From NCBI RefSeq assembly GCF_001891125.1, contig NZ_CP015247.1, positions 1,072,501 to 1,136,500 of the forward strand: DNA of 64,000 nt, written 5' to 3'. The stretch's first letter is position 1; every line of letters starts with the position of its first letter. The notes beneath the pieces were generated by a model. The model was not told where the DNA came from, made no database searches, and saw nothing but the letters and a program-made list of their open reading frames with translations. Both the position numbers and the translations under genes were made by a program. The stretch is from Leuconostoc suionicum. GTDB taxonomy: Bacteria; Bacillota; Bacilli; Lactobacillales; Lactobacillaceae. This document shows positions 45,146 through 54,064 of the stretch, piece after piece.

Positions 45146-46042
45146 TTAATAATGTACATGTTTTTTGCTGACCCACATTTGGATCAATGTTACAAACAAA
45201 ATCATAAAGAATAGTACAACTCCTGCAGCAGCTGCAATACCATATTTATTTTGTTCATAAAACATACGATAAAGATAAAATACAACTGTCATTGCGGAGT
45301 TACCAGGTCCAGCTTGTCCACCAAATAGTGAAAATATTTCATCAAATACTTTAAATGATCCGATTACAGCATTGACACCAATTAGAAATGTCATTGGACT
45401 AATCATAGGAACTGTTACGTGACAAAATCGTTTCCATGCATTAGCACCATCTAGCCGTGCTGCACTATATAAACGCTTATCGACGTTATTCAATGCCACT
45501 AAAAACAGCATAATATTAAATCCGAGGCTCTTCCAAATTGCTAAAATAATAAGCGCTGGTAAAGCCCATTTAGGATCATTTAACCAGTCAATTGATTGAA
45601 TACCAATAAAACTCAAAAAATAATTTATTAAACCAGAATCTTTATTGTATAACCATTTCCATACCATCGATATAGCTACAATGCTTGTCACAAATGGTAG
45701 AAAGTATACTGTGCGAAAAAAGCCAGCTAAAACTTTGATTTGATTCAACAGCACCGCAATCGTCAATGAAATAATAACCTCAAGTGGCACAACACCAACG
45801 ACAAAAATCAACGTATTCGCCACTGCTGAGTGAAAAAGCGCGTCATCCCATAAATATTTAAAGTTATCAAAACCAATCGCTAAAATTTGATTTGTAAAAA
45901 AATTATATTCGGTATAGAAGCTCATTGCCAAACTTGAAATGATTGGATACAAACTGAATACTGCTACAATGGTTAGCATTGGTAAGACATATAACCAACC
46001 CTTTAAGTTTTGTTTCCATGTTGGCTTCTGGTTTGTCATCAT
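45146..46042 (-). CDS. Carbohydrate ABC transporter permease (UgpA/MalF type)
   Basis: A 298-residue permease with six helices and the coupling motif RLYSAARLDGANAWKRFCHV. ATG 46042 overlaps the ATPase stop. Twelve bases separate it from the second permease. Confidence 0.88.
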   Translation of the reverse strand: MMTNQKPTWKQNLKGWLYVLPMLTIVAVFSLYPIISSLAMSFYTEYNFFTNQILAIGFDNFKYLWDDALFHSAVANTLIFVVGVVPLEVIISLTIAVLLNQIKVLAGFFRTVYFLPFVTSIVAISMVWKWLYNKDSGLINYFLSFIGIQSIDWLNDPKWALPALIILAIWKSLGFNIMLFLVALNNVDKRLYSAARLDGANAWKRFCHVTVPMISPMTFLIGVNAVIGSFKVFDEIFSLFGGQAGPGNSAMTVVFYLYRMFYEQNKYGIAAAAGVVLFFMILFVTLIQMWVSKKHVHY

Positions 46043-47079
46043 AGTTGCTCACCTCTTAGTGATAAACGGTGTCCCTCATTATCAAATGCATATACACCGC
46101 CTAATTTTGCAAATATTGTTATGACTTTGTTGACTATCACATTAGTACTAATACCCGTTGCAATCATATGTTGTTCTTTAAATATTATTGTTGCTTGATG
46201 CTCATGACCAAACGAGAGAACTTCTCGTACGTTTGCTTGCATTTGAATCGCAGGATCATTTGTTTCATTAGTCAATGCCTCAGCACGAATTCCAATTGTT
46301 GCAACTTCGCCATTAAATAATTGCTTCACCCCATCTCCAAAATATTTAGCTTCAACCACATTCAAAGCCGGTTCACCAATAAAGTTAGCCACAAACTGAT
46401 TGGCAGGGTTTTCATACAGTGACTGTGAATCATCGTATTGTTGAATTCGACCATCATTTAACAACATTATTTTATCTGCCACATGCATGGCTTCACTTTG
46501 ATCATGAGTAACGAAAACAGTAGTAACACCAGTTTCTTTTTGAATACGACGAATTTCTTCTCTCATCTCAACGCGTAAACGTGCGTCTAAATTAGATAAT
46601 GGCTCATCTAATAATAAAATATTTGGAGATTTTGCCAAGGCGCGAGCAATAGCGACTCTTTGTTGCTGTCCGCCAGATAAATCACTGGGTTTCTTATTAA
46701 TTTGATCATCAACACGAACTAACTTTGCCAGTTCCAAGGCGCGTTTCTTTCGTGCTACTTTATCAATTTTAGCCATTTTCATTGGAAAAATTATATTGTC
46801 CAATACTGTCATATGGGGATATAAAGCATAATTTTGAAAAACCATACCAACACCACGCTCTAAAGCATCTTGTTTGGTCACATTTTGTTGTCCAAAATAT
46901 ATTTCACCTGTTGTGGCTGATAATAAACCTGAAATCAAATTCAAAGTCGTTGATTTACCACCACCAGATGGCCCAAGAAGAGCCACTAATTGGCCATCAG
47001 CAATATCAAAATCCATGTCATGTAGGACCTCAACGCCATTATCATATGTCAAGGTCACGTGATTAAATTTAACTTCCAC
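46039..47079 (-). CDS. ugpC: UgpC/MsmK-type ABC transporter ATPase
   Basis: A 346-residue ATPase with Walker A GPSGGGKST, signature LSGGQQQR, Walker B ILLLDEPLSNLD, switch His in FVTHD, and a C-terminal OB-type regulatory domain (about 235-346) as in MalK/UgpC. First gene of the operon. Gene symbol by family resemblance only. Confidence 0.85.
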   Translation of the reverse strand: MEVKFNHVTLTYDNGVEVLHDMDFDIADGQLVALLGPSGGGKSTTLNLISGLLSATTGEIYFGQQNVTKQDALERGVGMVFQNYALYPHMTVLDNIIFPMKMAKIDKVARKKRALELAKLVRVDDQINKKPSDLSGGQQQRVAIARALAKSPNILLLDEPLSNLDARLRVEMREEIRRIQKETGVTTVFVTHDQSEAMHVADKIMLLNDGRIQQYDDSQSLYENPANQFVANFIGEPALNVVEAKYFGDGVKQLFNGEVATIGIRAEALTNETNDPAIQMQANVREVLSFGHEHQATIIFKEQHMIATGISTNVIVNKVITIFAKLGGVYAFDNEGHRLSLRGEQL

Positions 47080-47152
47080 TTCGTTATCCTCTTCTTATTG
47101 TCATCATTAGCATAAAATAAGACAAAATTTCTCCAATTCAACTGTTGAAAAG

Positions 47153-47165
47153 GACAATTATTGTC
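47153..47165. promoter_or_regulatory. Palindrome upstream of the Ugp-type operon
   Basis: GACAATTATTGTC is a perfect 13-base palindrome about 75 bases before the ugpC start. It is a candidate operator. TTGAC boxes on the - strand lie just upstream (about 47190-47215), but the -10 assignment is uncertain. Confidence 0.4.
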
Positions 47166-47261
47166 TATGCAATAAATATACCAATCAATCGTCAAGGTTT
47201 TGTCAAGTTTTGATATAAATATCACCAAATACAAAAATGTTTATGTATATTTAACTGCAAC

Positions 47262-47295
47262 AAAAAAGCGAGACCTGTGATAGGCCTCGCTTTTG
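47262..47295. terminator. Second terminator of the aromatic operon (bidirectional)
   Basis: AAAAGCGAG pairs with CTCGCTTTT, with an inner CCT/AGG stem. T runs on both strands. Confidence 0.75.
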
Positions 47296-47303
47296 ATTTA
47301 AAT

Positions 47304-47331
47304 AAAAAACGCTATCTCAGAAGAGATAGCG
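47304..47331 (-). terminator. Rho-independent terminator of the aromatic operon
   Basis: On the - strand CGCTATCTC pairs with GAGATAGCG around a TTCT loop, followed by TTTTTT. It lies about 48 bases after aroD. A further GGGTAG/CTACCC pair (about 47330-47352) lies between. Confidence 0.85.
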
Positions 47332-47378
47332 GGTAGGTAGATAGATACTACCCAGTTGGTCTTAACTAATATACCATA

Positions 47379-48260
47379 TTATTGCCAGGCTTGCAATAAT
47401 TCATTAATGGTTAACTGCCCCGGGGCACTTTTGCTACTGTCATTGAGCGTAGCAAAAGTTAGTTCTGAGCCATATTGGTAACCTTCAACTCGAGTACGTT
47501 TACCTAGTTCTCCCATACTCATGGTTATTAATGGTTGTGGTACTTCAGAATCATGAGTTACATCCAACAAATACTGAACATCTGCCTCATCTTTGGGCAT
47601 AACAGCTAACTTTATGATGTCTGCTGCAGTTTCAGACATATCTATAATCATCTTGTTCAAAATTTTTGGTGTGCTATTAAAATCATGATAAGATAGTATC
47701 ACCGGCACGTTAACCTGGTGGGCAGCCTCCATAATACTCTTTCTTAACGGTTCATCTAAGGTATACTCAACGTCAACAGCAGCAAAAGGATAACCTGAAT
47801 GTAATGCTGATATAACAAAGGTTGCGTACTCAACCGCACTCATTTCGCCTTTTCCACCTTGTTCTACTGTACGATATGTTAAAATTACGGGGAATCCACC
47901 AATACTATTAAATACTGTTCCCGTCAGTTCTTTAATAATTTGTGCATTCATCTGTGGCCAATTAGCCATAAATTCTTGTTTTGCGTTGTCAATTTCTGAT
48001 AGCATTTTTGCTTCAGTCATTGCCGACACTTCTTTCTGTGCCAACTCATTTTGCGCGCCGGTCTTAACTTGCTGCCACATAACTGCTTGACTAAAATCAT
48101 CAGCAATATAATCCGCTCGCCATTCAACGATATCCGGGTTTTGTTGCTGTAGTTTTTGCGCAAAAGGACTAAATTTGTCTGTAGGCCCCAAAGTTAGGGG
48201 GACTGCTATAATCGGTTTATTCGTACTGCTTGGTATGTTTAATAGTTCTCTTAATGTCAT
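47379..48260 (-). CDS. aroD: Type I 3-dehydroquinate dehydratase
   Basis: A 293-residue class I dehydroquinase. EWRAD is at 46-50, catalytic His192 in LSYHDFN, Schiff-base Lys217 in IIKLAVMP, and SMGELGKRTR plus SAPGQL near the end. It dehydrates 3-dehydroquinate to 3-dehydroshikimate. The spacing between EWRAD and the LTYRT strand (127-131) is about 40 residues longer than usual for this family, which suggests an inserted helical segment (about 60-115). ATG overlaps the preceding stop by 4 nt. Last gene of the operon. Confidence 0.93.
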   Translation of the reverse strand: MTLRELLNIPSSTNKPIIAVPLTLGPTDKFSPFAQKLQQQNPDIVEWRADYIADDFSQAVMWQQVKTGAQNELAQKEVSAMTEAKMLSEIDNAKQEFMANWPQMNAQIIKELTGTVFNSIGGFPVILTYRTVEQGGKGEMSAVEYATFVISALHSGYPFAAVDVEYTLDEPLRKSIMEAAHQVNVPVILSYHDFNSTPKILNKMIIDMSETAADIIKLAVMPKDEADVQYLLDVTHDSEVPQPLITMSMGELGKRTRVEGYQYGSELTFATLNDSSKSAPGQLTINELLQAWQ

Positions 48261-48811
48261 AGGACTCTATAGACGATCCAAACCATCTGTGGCTTCAACT
48301 GCTGCCTAATTTGGTATTTTTCGTCACTACTTTCAGGTAATTTTTTGAATTGCTCTTCAGAAACAATTGTAAACCGATTTTGTTCTTTTATAAAGCTCTG
48401 TAATGCAACAATTTTACTTGGGGCAAACATAATTGATGGTCCCCACGCATTATCTAAATTCACAGAGGTTAAATATCTTTTCATTAAGCCTTCTGTGGCC
48501 GCGTGCACTAACGCTACATTACGCTTAAAATCTATATTCTCAATCACACTCATTGTCATCAATGGCATCGAGAAAGTTGCCTCAATATCCAGGTTTTCCC
48601 AATTCAGATAATTAAAATCTGACCAGTTCAAATTAGGTTCCTGATTTGATTTAAAAGCAACTGGTAATATAATTTTATCACCTTTGTATATTTCCAGATT
48701 CAACAGGATTTCCTCAAAACTACTATGTAAAACAAGCGTTTCATCTGTCAAATAATGTTGTGCAGCACGCTCAGAATCCGTACCCTTAGGGCCTAACGTA
48801 TGTAATTTCAT
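48257..48811 (-). CDS. Short prephenate dehydratase/BacA-like protein without ACT domain
   Basis: A 184-residue protein starting with MKLHTLGPKGTDSERAAQHY, which matches the opening motif of prephenate dehydratases and of BacA (TLGPEGTSSE), the non-aromatising prephenate decarboxylase of bacilysin synthesis. Length and C-terminus are close to BacA. I find neither the TRF catalytic motif nor the ACT regulatory domain of PheA. In this operon a role in phenylalanine synthesis (prephenate to phenylpyruvate) is expected from context, but the sequence leaves open a different reaction on prephenate. Confidence 0.7.
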   Translation of the reverse strand: MKLHTLGPKGTDSERAAQHYLTDETLVLHSSFEEILLNLEIYKGDKIILPVAFKSNQEPNLNWSDFNYLNWENLDIEATFSMPLMTMSVIENIDFKRNVALVHAATEGLMKRYLTSVNLDNAWGPSIMFAPSKIVALQSFIKEQNRFTIVSEEQFKKLPESSDEKYQIRQQLKPQMVWIVYRVL

Positions 48812-48814
48812 AAA

Positions 48815-49615
48815 TCACCTATTTAACTGCTTATTCTCTTTATCTATCGCTGCTTGCATCAGAATGGTCATGATGCCATCAATCATATCATCTGTAATGT
48901 CACTCGATGTGCTAAAATCAGATTTCAATTCTGAACGTAATTTCAACATACGATCATGTTGTATGGTTGGCATACCAAATTTTTCTTTGTATCTGGCAAC
49001 CGCTTCCACAACCTGAAAGCGTTCTGAAATAATTTGGAAGATCTGACGGTCAAAGGCATCTATTTGAGAACGTAACTGGAGCAATGCTAACTCGTCTTCA
49101 TTCGCACTAAATAAAGCAATAATTTCAGCAGCAATTCGTGCCGGTGTTTTACCCACAGTTTCAACTGTAAAGTTAGCAACCTCTTCATACTTAGGATCAC
49201 GCTCTTGCCATAATGCAAAAAAATCTGCAGCAGATTTTTCTTGTAATAATGGTCGTTGCCCTTCAATAATCAACCGGCCAATCGTACTTTCCAAATTTCC
49301 ATGAAGATAAATAATTGTAGCCGGAGAATTACGCAAAATTTCTAAATTGTCCGGTCGCTCGACTACGCCGCCTCCTGTAGCAACAACACCATCAAAAGTT
49401 TGCACATCATTCAAAACCTTGGTTTCTAATTCACGAAATCCTTTTTCACCGCGTTCTTCAAATATCTCTGAAATCTTCTTTCCAGCGACACGTTCAATTT
49501 CAGAATCAATATCTATAAATTTTGAGTGATGTTGTCGAGCTATCTCTTTACCGACAGTTGTTTTCCCAGCACCCATGAATCCAATGAGCATCAATGTATC
49601 TGGTTCTTTAATCAT
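48815..49615 (-). CDS. aroK: Shikimate kinase / AroQ-type chorismate mutase fusion
   Basis: A 266-residue fusion. Residues 1-170 are shikimate kinase, with P-loop GFMGAGKT (12-19), the shikimate-binding DID, GGG at 81-83 and the lid motif QRPLL (120-124). Residues about 175-260 are an AroQ-class chorismate mutase: Arg182, Arg199, Lys210 and Arg222 align with the E. coli catalytic residues Arg11, Arg28, Lys39 and Arg51, while the Asp48 position is Gln219. The kinase makes shikimate 3-phosphate; the mutase makes prephenate from chorismate. Between pheA-like and tyrA, so both prephenate users are adjacent. Confidence 0.9.
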   Translation of the reverse strand: MIKEPDTLMLIGFMGAGKTTVGKEIARQHHSKFIDIDSEIERVAGKKISEIFEERGEKGFRELETKVLNDVQTFDGVVATGGGVVERPDNLEILRNSPATIIYLHGNLESTIGRLIIEGQRPLLQEKSAADFFALWQERDPKYEEVANFTVETVGKTPARIAAEIIALFSANEDELALLQLRSQIDAFDRQIFQIISERFQVVEAVARYKEKFGMPTIQHDRMLKLRSELKSDFSTSSDITDDMIDGIMTILMQAAIDKENKQLNR

Positions 49616-49622
49616 AGTTTTC

Positions 49623-50474
49623 TCACTTTAACAATAAATTTTTTCTTGAATGTTGCGCGGATGCAATTAAAGTCATCAAGGTAGCCGAATCATTATTTTC
49701 AATTGCCTGAGAAAACAATTGTAATTGCTTAATGACCAACGCTTGGCTAGACAAAATTGCTTCTTTATTACTTAGCAACACATCTGTCCATAGTTTCGGA
49801 TCACTTTCTGCAATACGTGTCATGTCCTTAAAGCCACCAGCAACATATTGACCAAATGTTGCTGAATCTCCCAATTGATTTGTGGCAGTGTTCATTAACG
49901 AAAAAGACAAGATATGAGGAACATCACTAATGATTGCCATTAACTCATCATGCTTCTCAATCGATATAGACATAAAGTTCGCACTAATCGGTTCCAAAAT
50001 ATTCTGGATATCAATCGTTTGGCTAATAGAACTTGGGATAAGAAAATATGAAGCATCTTTGTACAGAGATTCATTTGCCCACATAACACCACTTTGATGT
50101 GTTCCCGCCATGGCATGCCCACCAATAAAGTGAATTTCTTTTGGCGTTAATACTTCTTCGGCCACTGCCATAATATCTCGTTTGGTTGAACCTGTATCAG
50201 TGATAATCACTTCCTGTTTTAATGGCAGAGACGCCAGTTTACGAATATTGTCTTCGATATAAGTAACTGGTGTCGCTAAAATAATAAAATCAGCCTGTGG
50301 TGCAACCATATCTAAATCAGATGCCACACTAGAAACAATATTGTTATTTTTGGCGTAAGACAATGAATCATCATTAACATCAACGCCAATTACTTCATTT
50401 TCAGGTTGCTCATTCAAAATTTTGGCCAAAGAGGCACCCATTTCTCCAAGACCAACAATTACTATATTTCTCAT
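49623..50474 (-). CDS. tyrA: Prephenate dehydrogenase
   Basis: A 283-residue TyrA. The NAD motif GLGEMGASLAK is at 8-18, followed by DTGSTKRDIM, the prephenate-binding HFIGGHAMAGTHQSG and the helical dimerisation domain. It oxidatively decarboxylates prephenate to 4-hydroxyphenylpyruvate for tyrosine. It lacks a C-terminal ACT domain, so feedback may act elsewhere (DAHP synthase or the leader attenuator). It overlaps aroA by 4 nt. Confidence 0.93.
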   Translation of the reverse strand: MRNIVIVGLGEMGASLAKILNEQPENEVIGVDVNDDSLSYAKNNNIVSSVASDLDMVAPQADFIILATPVTYIEDNIRKLASLPLKQEVIITDTGSTKRDIMAVAEEVLTPKEIHFIGGHAMAGTHQSGVMWANESLYKDASYFLIPSSISQTIDIQNILEPISANFMSISIEKHDELMAIISDVPHILSFSLMNTATNQLGDSATFGQYVAGGFKDMTRIAESDPKLWTDVLLSNKEAILSSQALVIKQLQLFSQAIENNDSATLMTLIASAQHSRKNLLLK

Positions 50475-51778
50475 AACGAATCTCTTTCAATTATTGAAGA
50501 AATGTCTTCCATGAATCCAGGATAAGAAACACTCATCGCCTCTTCACCAGTCAATACCACGTCCCCTTCGGTAATCAAAGAAGCGACCACATTCATCATG
50601 CCAATACGGTGATCACCATGTGAATCAAGTAAGGCTGAACCATTTTCAGCATGTAACGATGTACCACCATGAATAACCATACCGTCTGGCTTTTCTTCAA
50701 TATTAGCACCTAATTTTGTTAATTCACTGATAACAGTTGCAATTCTATCCGTTTCCTTAACACGTAATTCTTCCGCTCCACTAATTATAGTGTCCCCGAC
50801 TGCTTGCGTAGCTGCTAATGCTAAAATTGGAAGCTCATCTACAGCACTAGGAATATCAGCCGCAGTAATTTCAATACCCTTTAAAGTTTGCGCCTTAATT
50901 TTAATATCAGCCAGAGGTTCCCCATCAGAAGGGATGGCATTTTGCAAGATTTTGGCACCCATCCGCTCAAGCAATTTAATCACACCATCACGGGTTGGAT
51001 TGACACCGACCTTTTTAATTGTAATATCAGAATTTGGTGTAATTAACCCAGCCACCATAAAAAAGGCAGCACTAGAAATATCTGAAGGCACAAGAACATG
51101 TTGGCCATTTAATTGTGGTTGTTTTTTGACAGTTATTACGCCACCTTCTGTTTTTATTTCTCCACCAAATTGACGCAACATACGTTCCGTATGATCACGT
51201 GATGGTAACTTTTCAATAACTGTCGTTTCACCATCAGCCTGCATTCCAGCTAATAATATAGCACTTTTAACTTGTGCTGAAGCCACTGGCATATGATAAA
51301 TAATTCCAGTTAATTCATTATTCGCTTTGATTACAGCAGGTAAAAATTCTTCATTCGTCAATTCAAATTGTGCATGCATCAAAGATAATGGATCAGCAAC
51401 ACGACGCAGTGGCCGTTTACTTAAGGATGAGTCTCCAAAAATTTTTAGATCAAAAGGCTGTTTACTTAGCAAACCCATCAAAAGTCGAGTTGAAGTTCCT
51501 GAATTGCCCATATCTAATCCAGCAGATGGTGCCTTAAAATTTGTAAGGCCTTTACCAATAACTGTAGCTTGTGATTCGGTGTGGTTAATTTCCACACCAA
51601 GCGCACGAAAAACGCCCATGGTATGCATCACATCATCTGACATCAAAAAATTATCGATAACTGTTTTTCCATCAGCAATTGCTCCAAACATCAATGCACG
51701 GTGTGATATAGACTTATCTCCTGGAACAGTTATTTCGCCGTGAAGTCCTGTTTTAGATGCTTTTGTGAGTTTAATCAT
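50471..51778 (-). CDS. aroA: 5-enolpyruvylshikimate-3-phosphate synthase
   Basis: A 435-residue EPSP synthase with VPGDKSISHRALM near the start, MGNSGTSTRLLMG (about 91-103), the class motif SSLSKRPLRR and KETDRIA near the end. It joins shikimate 3-phosphate with PEP. The motif GNSGTSTRL in place of GNAGTATR fits class II-like Gram-positive enzymes. Forty-one bases separate it from aroC. Confidence 0.95.
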   Translation of the reverse strand: MIKLTKASKTGLHGEITVPGDKSISHRALMFGAIADGKTVIDNFLMSDDVMHTMGVFRALGVEINHTESQATVIGKGLTNFKAPSAGLDMGNSGTSTRLLMGLLSKQPFDLKIFGDSSLSKRPLRRVADPLSLMHAQFELTNEEFLPAVIKANNELTGIIYHMPVASAQVKSAILLAGMQADGETTVIEKLPSRDHTERMLRQFGGEIKTEGGVITVKKQPQLNGQHVLVPSDISSAAFFMVAGLITPNSDITIKKVGVNPTRDGVIKLLERMGAKILQNAIPSDGEPLADIKIKAQTLKGIEITAADIPSAVDELPILALAATQAVGDTIISGAEELRVKETDRIATVISELTKLGANIEEKPDGMVIHGGTSLHAENGSALLDSHGDHRIGMMNVVASLITEGDVVLTGEEAMSVSYPGFMEDISSIIERDSL

Positions 51779-51819
51779 ATTTCTATCCTTTTGTATTATG
51801 TACTATAGCCGAAGCTATA

Positions 51820-52998
51820 TTAAAACTTTCTTATTTCTTCACGATATACTGCCACTTGCTCTTTCATACGTTCAATGTTATCTGCATCAAATTTATCCAA
51901 AACAGCTTTGGCCAATTCGATAGCGACCATTGCCTCCGCAATCACAGCAGCTGCAGTAACCGCAGTTGTGTCTGAACGTTCTATGGATGCACGGTGGTCT
52001 TCGTGTGTATCGATATCAACTGACTGCATAGGACGATACAAAGTGGGAATAGGCTTAACAACACCACGAACCACAATTGCTTCTCCTGTTGTCATACCGC
52101 CTTCAAAACCACCGAGATTATCAGAACCGCGATAAAAGCCGCGTTCTTCGTTCCAAAAGATTTCATCCATGACCTGATCGCCATACTTTTCTGCGTTATC
52201 AAAACCGCCACCAAATTGAACACCTTTGAAGGCATTGATACCAACAATAGCATTGGCAATTTTAGCATCTAACTTTGTATCGGCAGATACATATGAACCC
52301 AATCCAACAGGCATACCTGTCGCAATAACTTGAACTTGGCCTCCCACAGTATTTGCATCACGCTTTGTTTTATCAATTACTTCTTTAATAGCTTCATCAG
52401 CTTCAGCATTTAGAGCACGTGTGTCGAAACCTTCTGTCACAACCCGCAACTCTTGCAGATTCTTATACTTAGTTAACTCATTTAGGTCGGATTTAGCAGG
52501 TCCAACATTCACAACAAAGCCATGAACATCAACACCTATTTCGGCCAGTAATTTTTTGGCAACAGCACCAACTGCAACACGCATTGTCGTTTCACGAGCC
52601 GAAGATCTTTCCAAAACATTGCGTAAATCTTCACGGTGACGATACTTCATCCCACCAACCAAATCAGCATGTCCTGGACGCGGACGCAATACCTTACGAA
52701 GTGTATTCTCGGAATTGGCTGGTTCATTAGGGGCCATAATTTTTGACCAATTATTATGATCATCGTTGTGAACATTCAATGTAATTGGTGATCCAAGTGT
52801 TGTTTGGTGGCGAACACCTGTCAAAAAAGTAACTGTATCAGTTTCGATCTTTTGACGATCTCCACGACCATAACCACGCTGACGTCGAGCTAATTGCTCA
52901 TTCACATCTTCTTGACTGATGTGTAATCCGGCAGGGATACCTTCAATAACAGCAATTTCTTCAGGGCCATGGCTTTCACCAGCAGTAACATATCTCAT
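51820..52998 (-). CDS. aroC: Chorismate synthase
   Basis: A 392-residue chorismate synthase beginning MRYVTAGESHG, with RRQRGYGRGDRQKIE, RPGHADLVGGMKY, RSSARETTMRVA and the C-terminal HEDHRASIERSDTTAV. It uses reduced FMN to make chorismate from EPSP. The start at 52998 has GGAG upstream and overlaps the aroB end; the frame continues upstream but adds only aroB-overlapping residues. Confidence 0.95.
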   Translation of the reverse strand: MRYVTAGESHGPEEIAVIEGIPAGLHISQEDVNEQLARRQRGYGRGDRQKIETDTVTFLTGVRHQTTLGSPITLNVHNDDHNNWSKIMAPNEPANSENTLRKVLRPRPGHADLVGGMKYRHREDLRNVLERSSARETTMRVAVGAVAKKLLAEIGVDVHGFVVNVGPAKSDLNELTKYKNLQELRVVTEGFDTRALNAEADEAIKEVIDKTKRDANTVGGQVQVIATGMPVGLGSYVSADTKLDAKIANAIVGINAFKGVQFGGGFDNAEKYGDQVMDEIFWNEERGFYRGSDNLGGFEGGMTTGEAIVVRGVVKPIPTLYRPMQSVDIDTHEDHRASIERSDTTAVTAAAVIAEAMVAIELAKAVLDKFDADNIERMKEQVAVYREEIRKF

Positions 52999-52999
52999 A

Positions 53000-54064
53000 T
53001 TAATTCTCCACAAATGCCGGCATGTCGGCAATCTTTTTCTTTACAATAATTGGCTGACCTACTTTTCCAAGAGCTACTAAATTCAAAACACCATCATGAT
53101 TTTTTTTATCATTGATCAAGTGGTTAAAAAAGTCAGTTGTCCCGATAAAATGCGATTGTGTTGGTAAACCAACAGCTTCCAATCGACTTAATAATTCAGT
53201 AGTTAGCCCTCTAGGCATTATACCATGTTGTTCAAATCGACTGCTAATAGCAATCATACCAATCGCCACAGCCTCCCCATGACGTAGTTCACCATGAGCT
53301 AATAGTTCAATCGCGTGACCAAAAGTATGCCCAAAATTCAGAAACTGGCGTGCTCCAGATTCCTTTTCATCAGCCATCACTACACTAGCCTTATAAGCAA
53401 TCGCACGTTTTGACAATTCTTGCGCATGATGCCGTATATCCGCTACCGATTTGATTTGACCAGTAAAATCAAAAAAGTCTTGATTAGCCAATGCTGATGT
53501 TTTAACAACTTCCGCATATCCTTCCACTAAATCACGGTCCGTCAGTGTATTCAAATAAGTAACATCCACTAAATCTAAATCCGGCTGATAAAAAGAACCA
53601 GCAATATTTTTTGTATTACCAAGATTCACAGCCGTTTTACCACCAACTGACGAATCAACTTGAGCTGTTAATGACGTCGCAATTTGAATAAAAGCAATTC
53701 CACGCATGTATAAAGAGGCGACTACTCCACCTAAATCACCAATAACGCCACCGCCTAATGCAATAACACCATCGCCACGCGTAAATCCAGCAGTTGCCAT
53801 TTTAGCAATCAATTCACCAGCCACTGACAAAGATTTTGATGACTCTCCGGCTGGAACTTCTAGCTCGAGTATATCAAATCCTGCTTCACGTAATTGCTTT
53901 GCTGTGTCCTTTAAATACAATGGCCCAACGTTGCTATCTGTTAATAGTGCAATCTTTCGTGCAGACCACACAGTCGAAATTTCTTGACCCAGACGCGTAT
54001 GTAGAGTGTTGTCAATTTTCACATCATACTTTTTTGTCGCTAAATCAACTGTAATTGTGCTCAT
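53000..54064 (-). CDS. aroB: 3-dehydroquinate synthase
   Basis: A 354-residue DHQ synthase. GGGVIGDLGGVVASLYMRG gives the NAD site. QVDSSVGGKTAVN and NFGHTFGHAIE carry the substrate and zinc residues. It converts DAHP to 3-dehydroquinate. Four-nt overlap with the DAHP synthase gene. Confidence 0.95.
   Translation of the reverse strand: MSTITVDLATKKYDVKIDNTLHTRLGQEISTVWSARKIALLTDSNVGPLYLKDTAKQLREAGFDILELEVPAGESSKSLSVAGELIAKMATAGFTRGDGVIALGGGVIGDLGGVVASLYMRGIAFIQIATSLTAQVDSSVGGKTAVNLGNTKNIAGSFYQPDLDLVDVTYLNTLTDRDLVEGYAEVVKTSALANQDFFDFTGQIKSVADIRHHAQELSKRAIAYKASVVMADEKESGARQFLNFGHTFGHAIELLAHGELRHGEAVAIGMIAISSRFEQHGIMPRGLTTELLSRLEAVGLPTQSHFIGTTDFFNHLINDKKNHDGVLNLVALGKVGQPIIVKKKIADMPAFVEN

Noticed and set aside
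52999-53031. Longer start for chorismate synthase
   Set aside because: The additional residues overlap aroB, and the family begins at MRYVTAGESHG.
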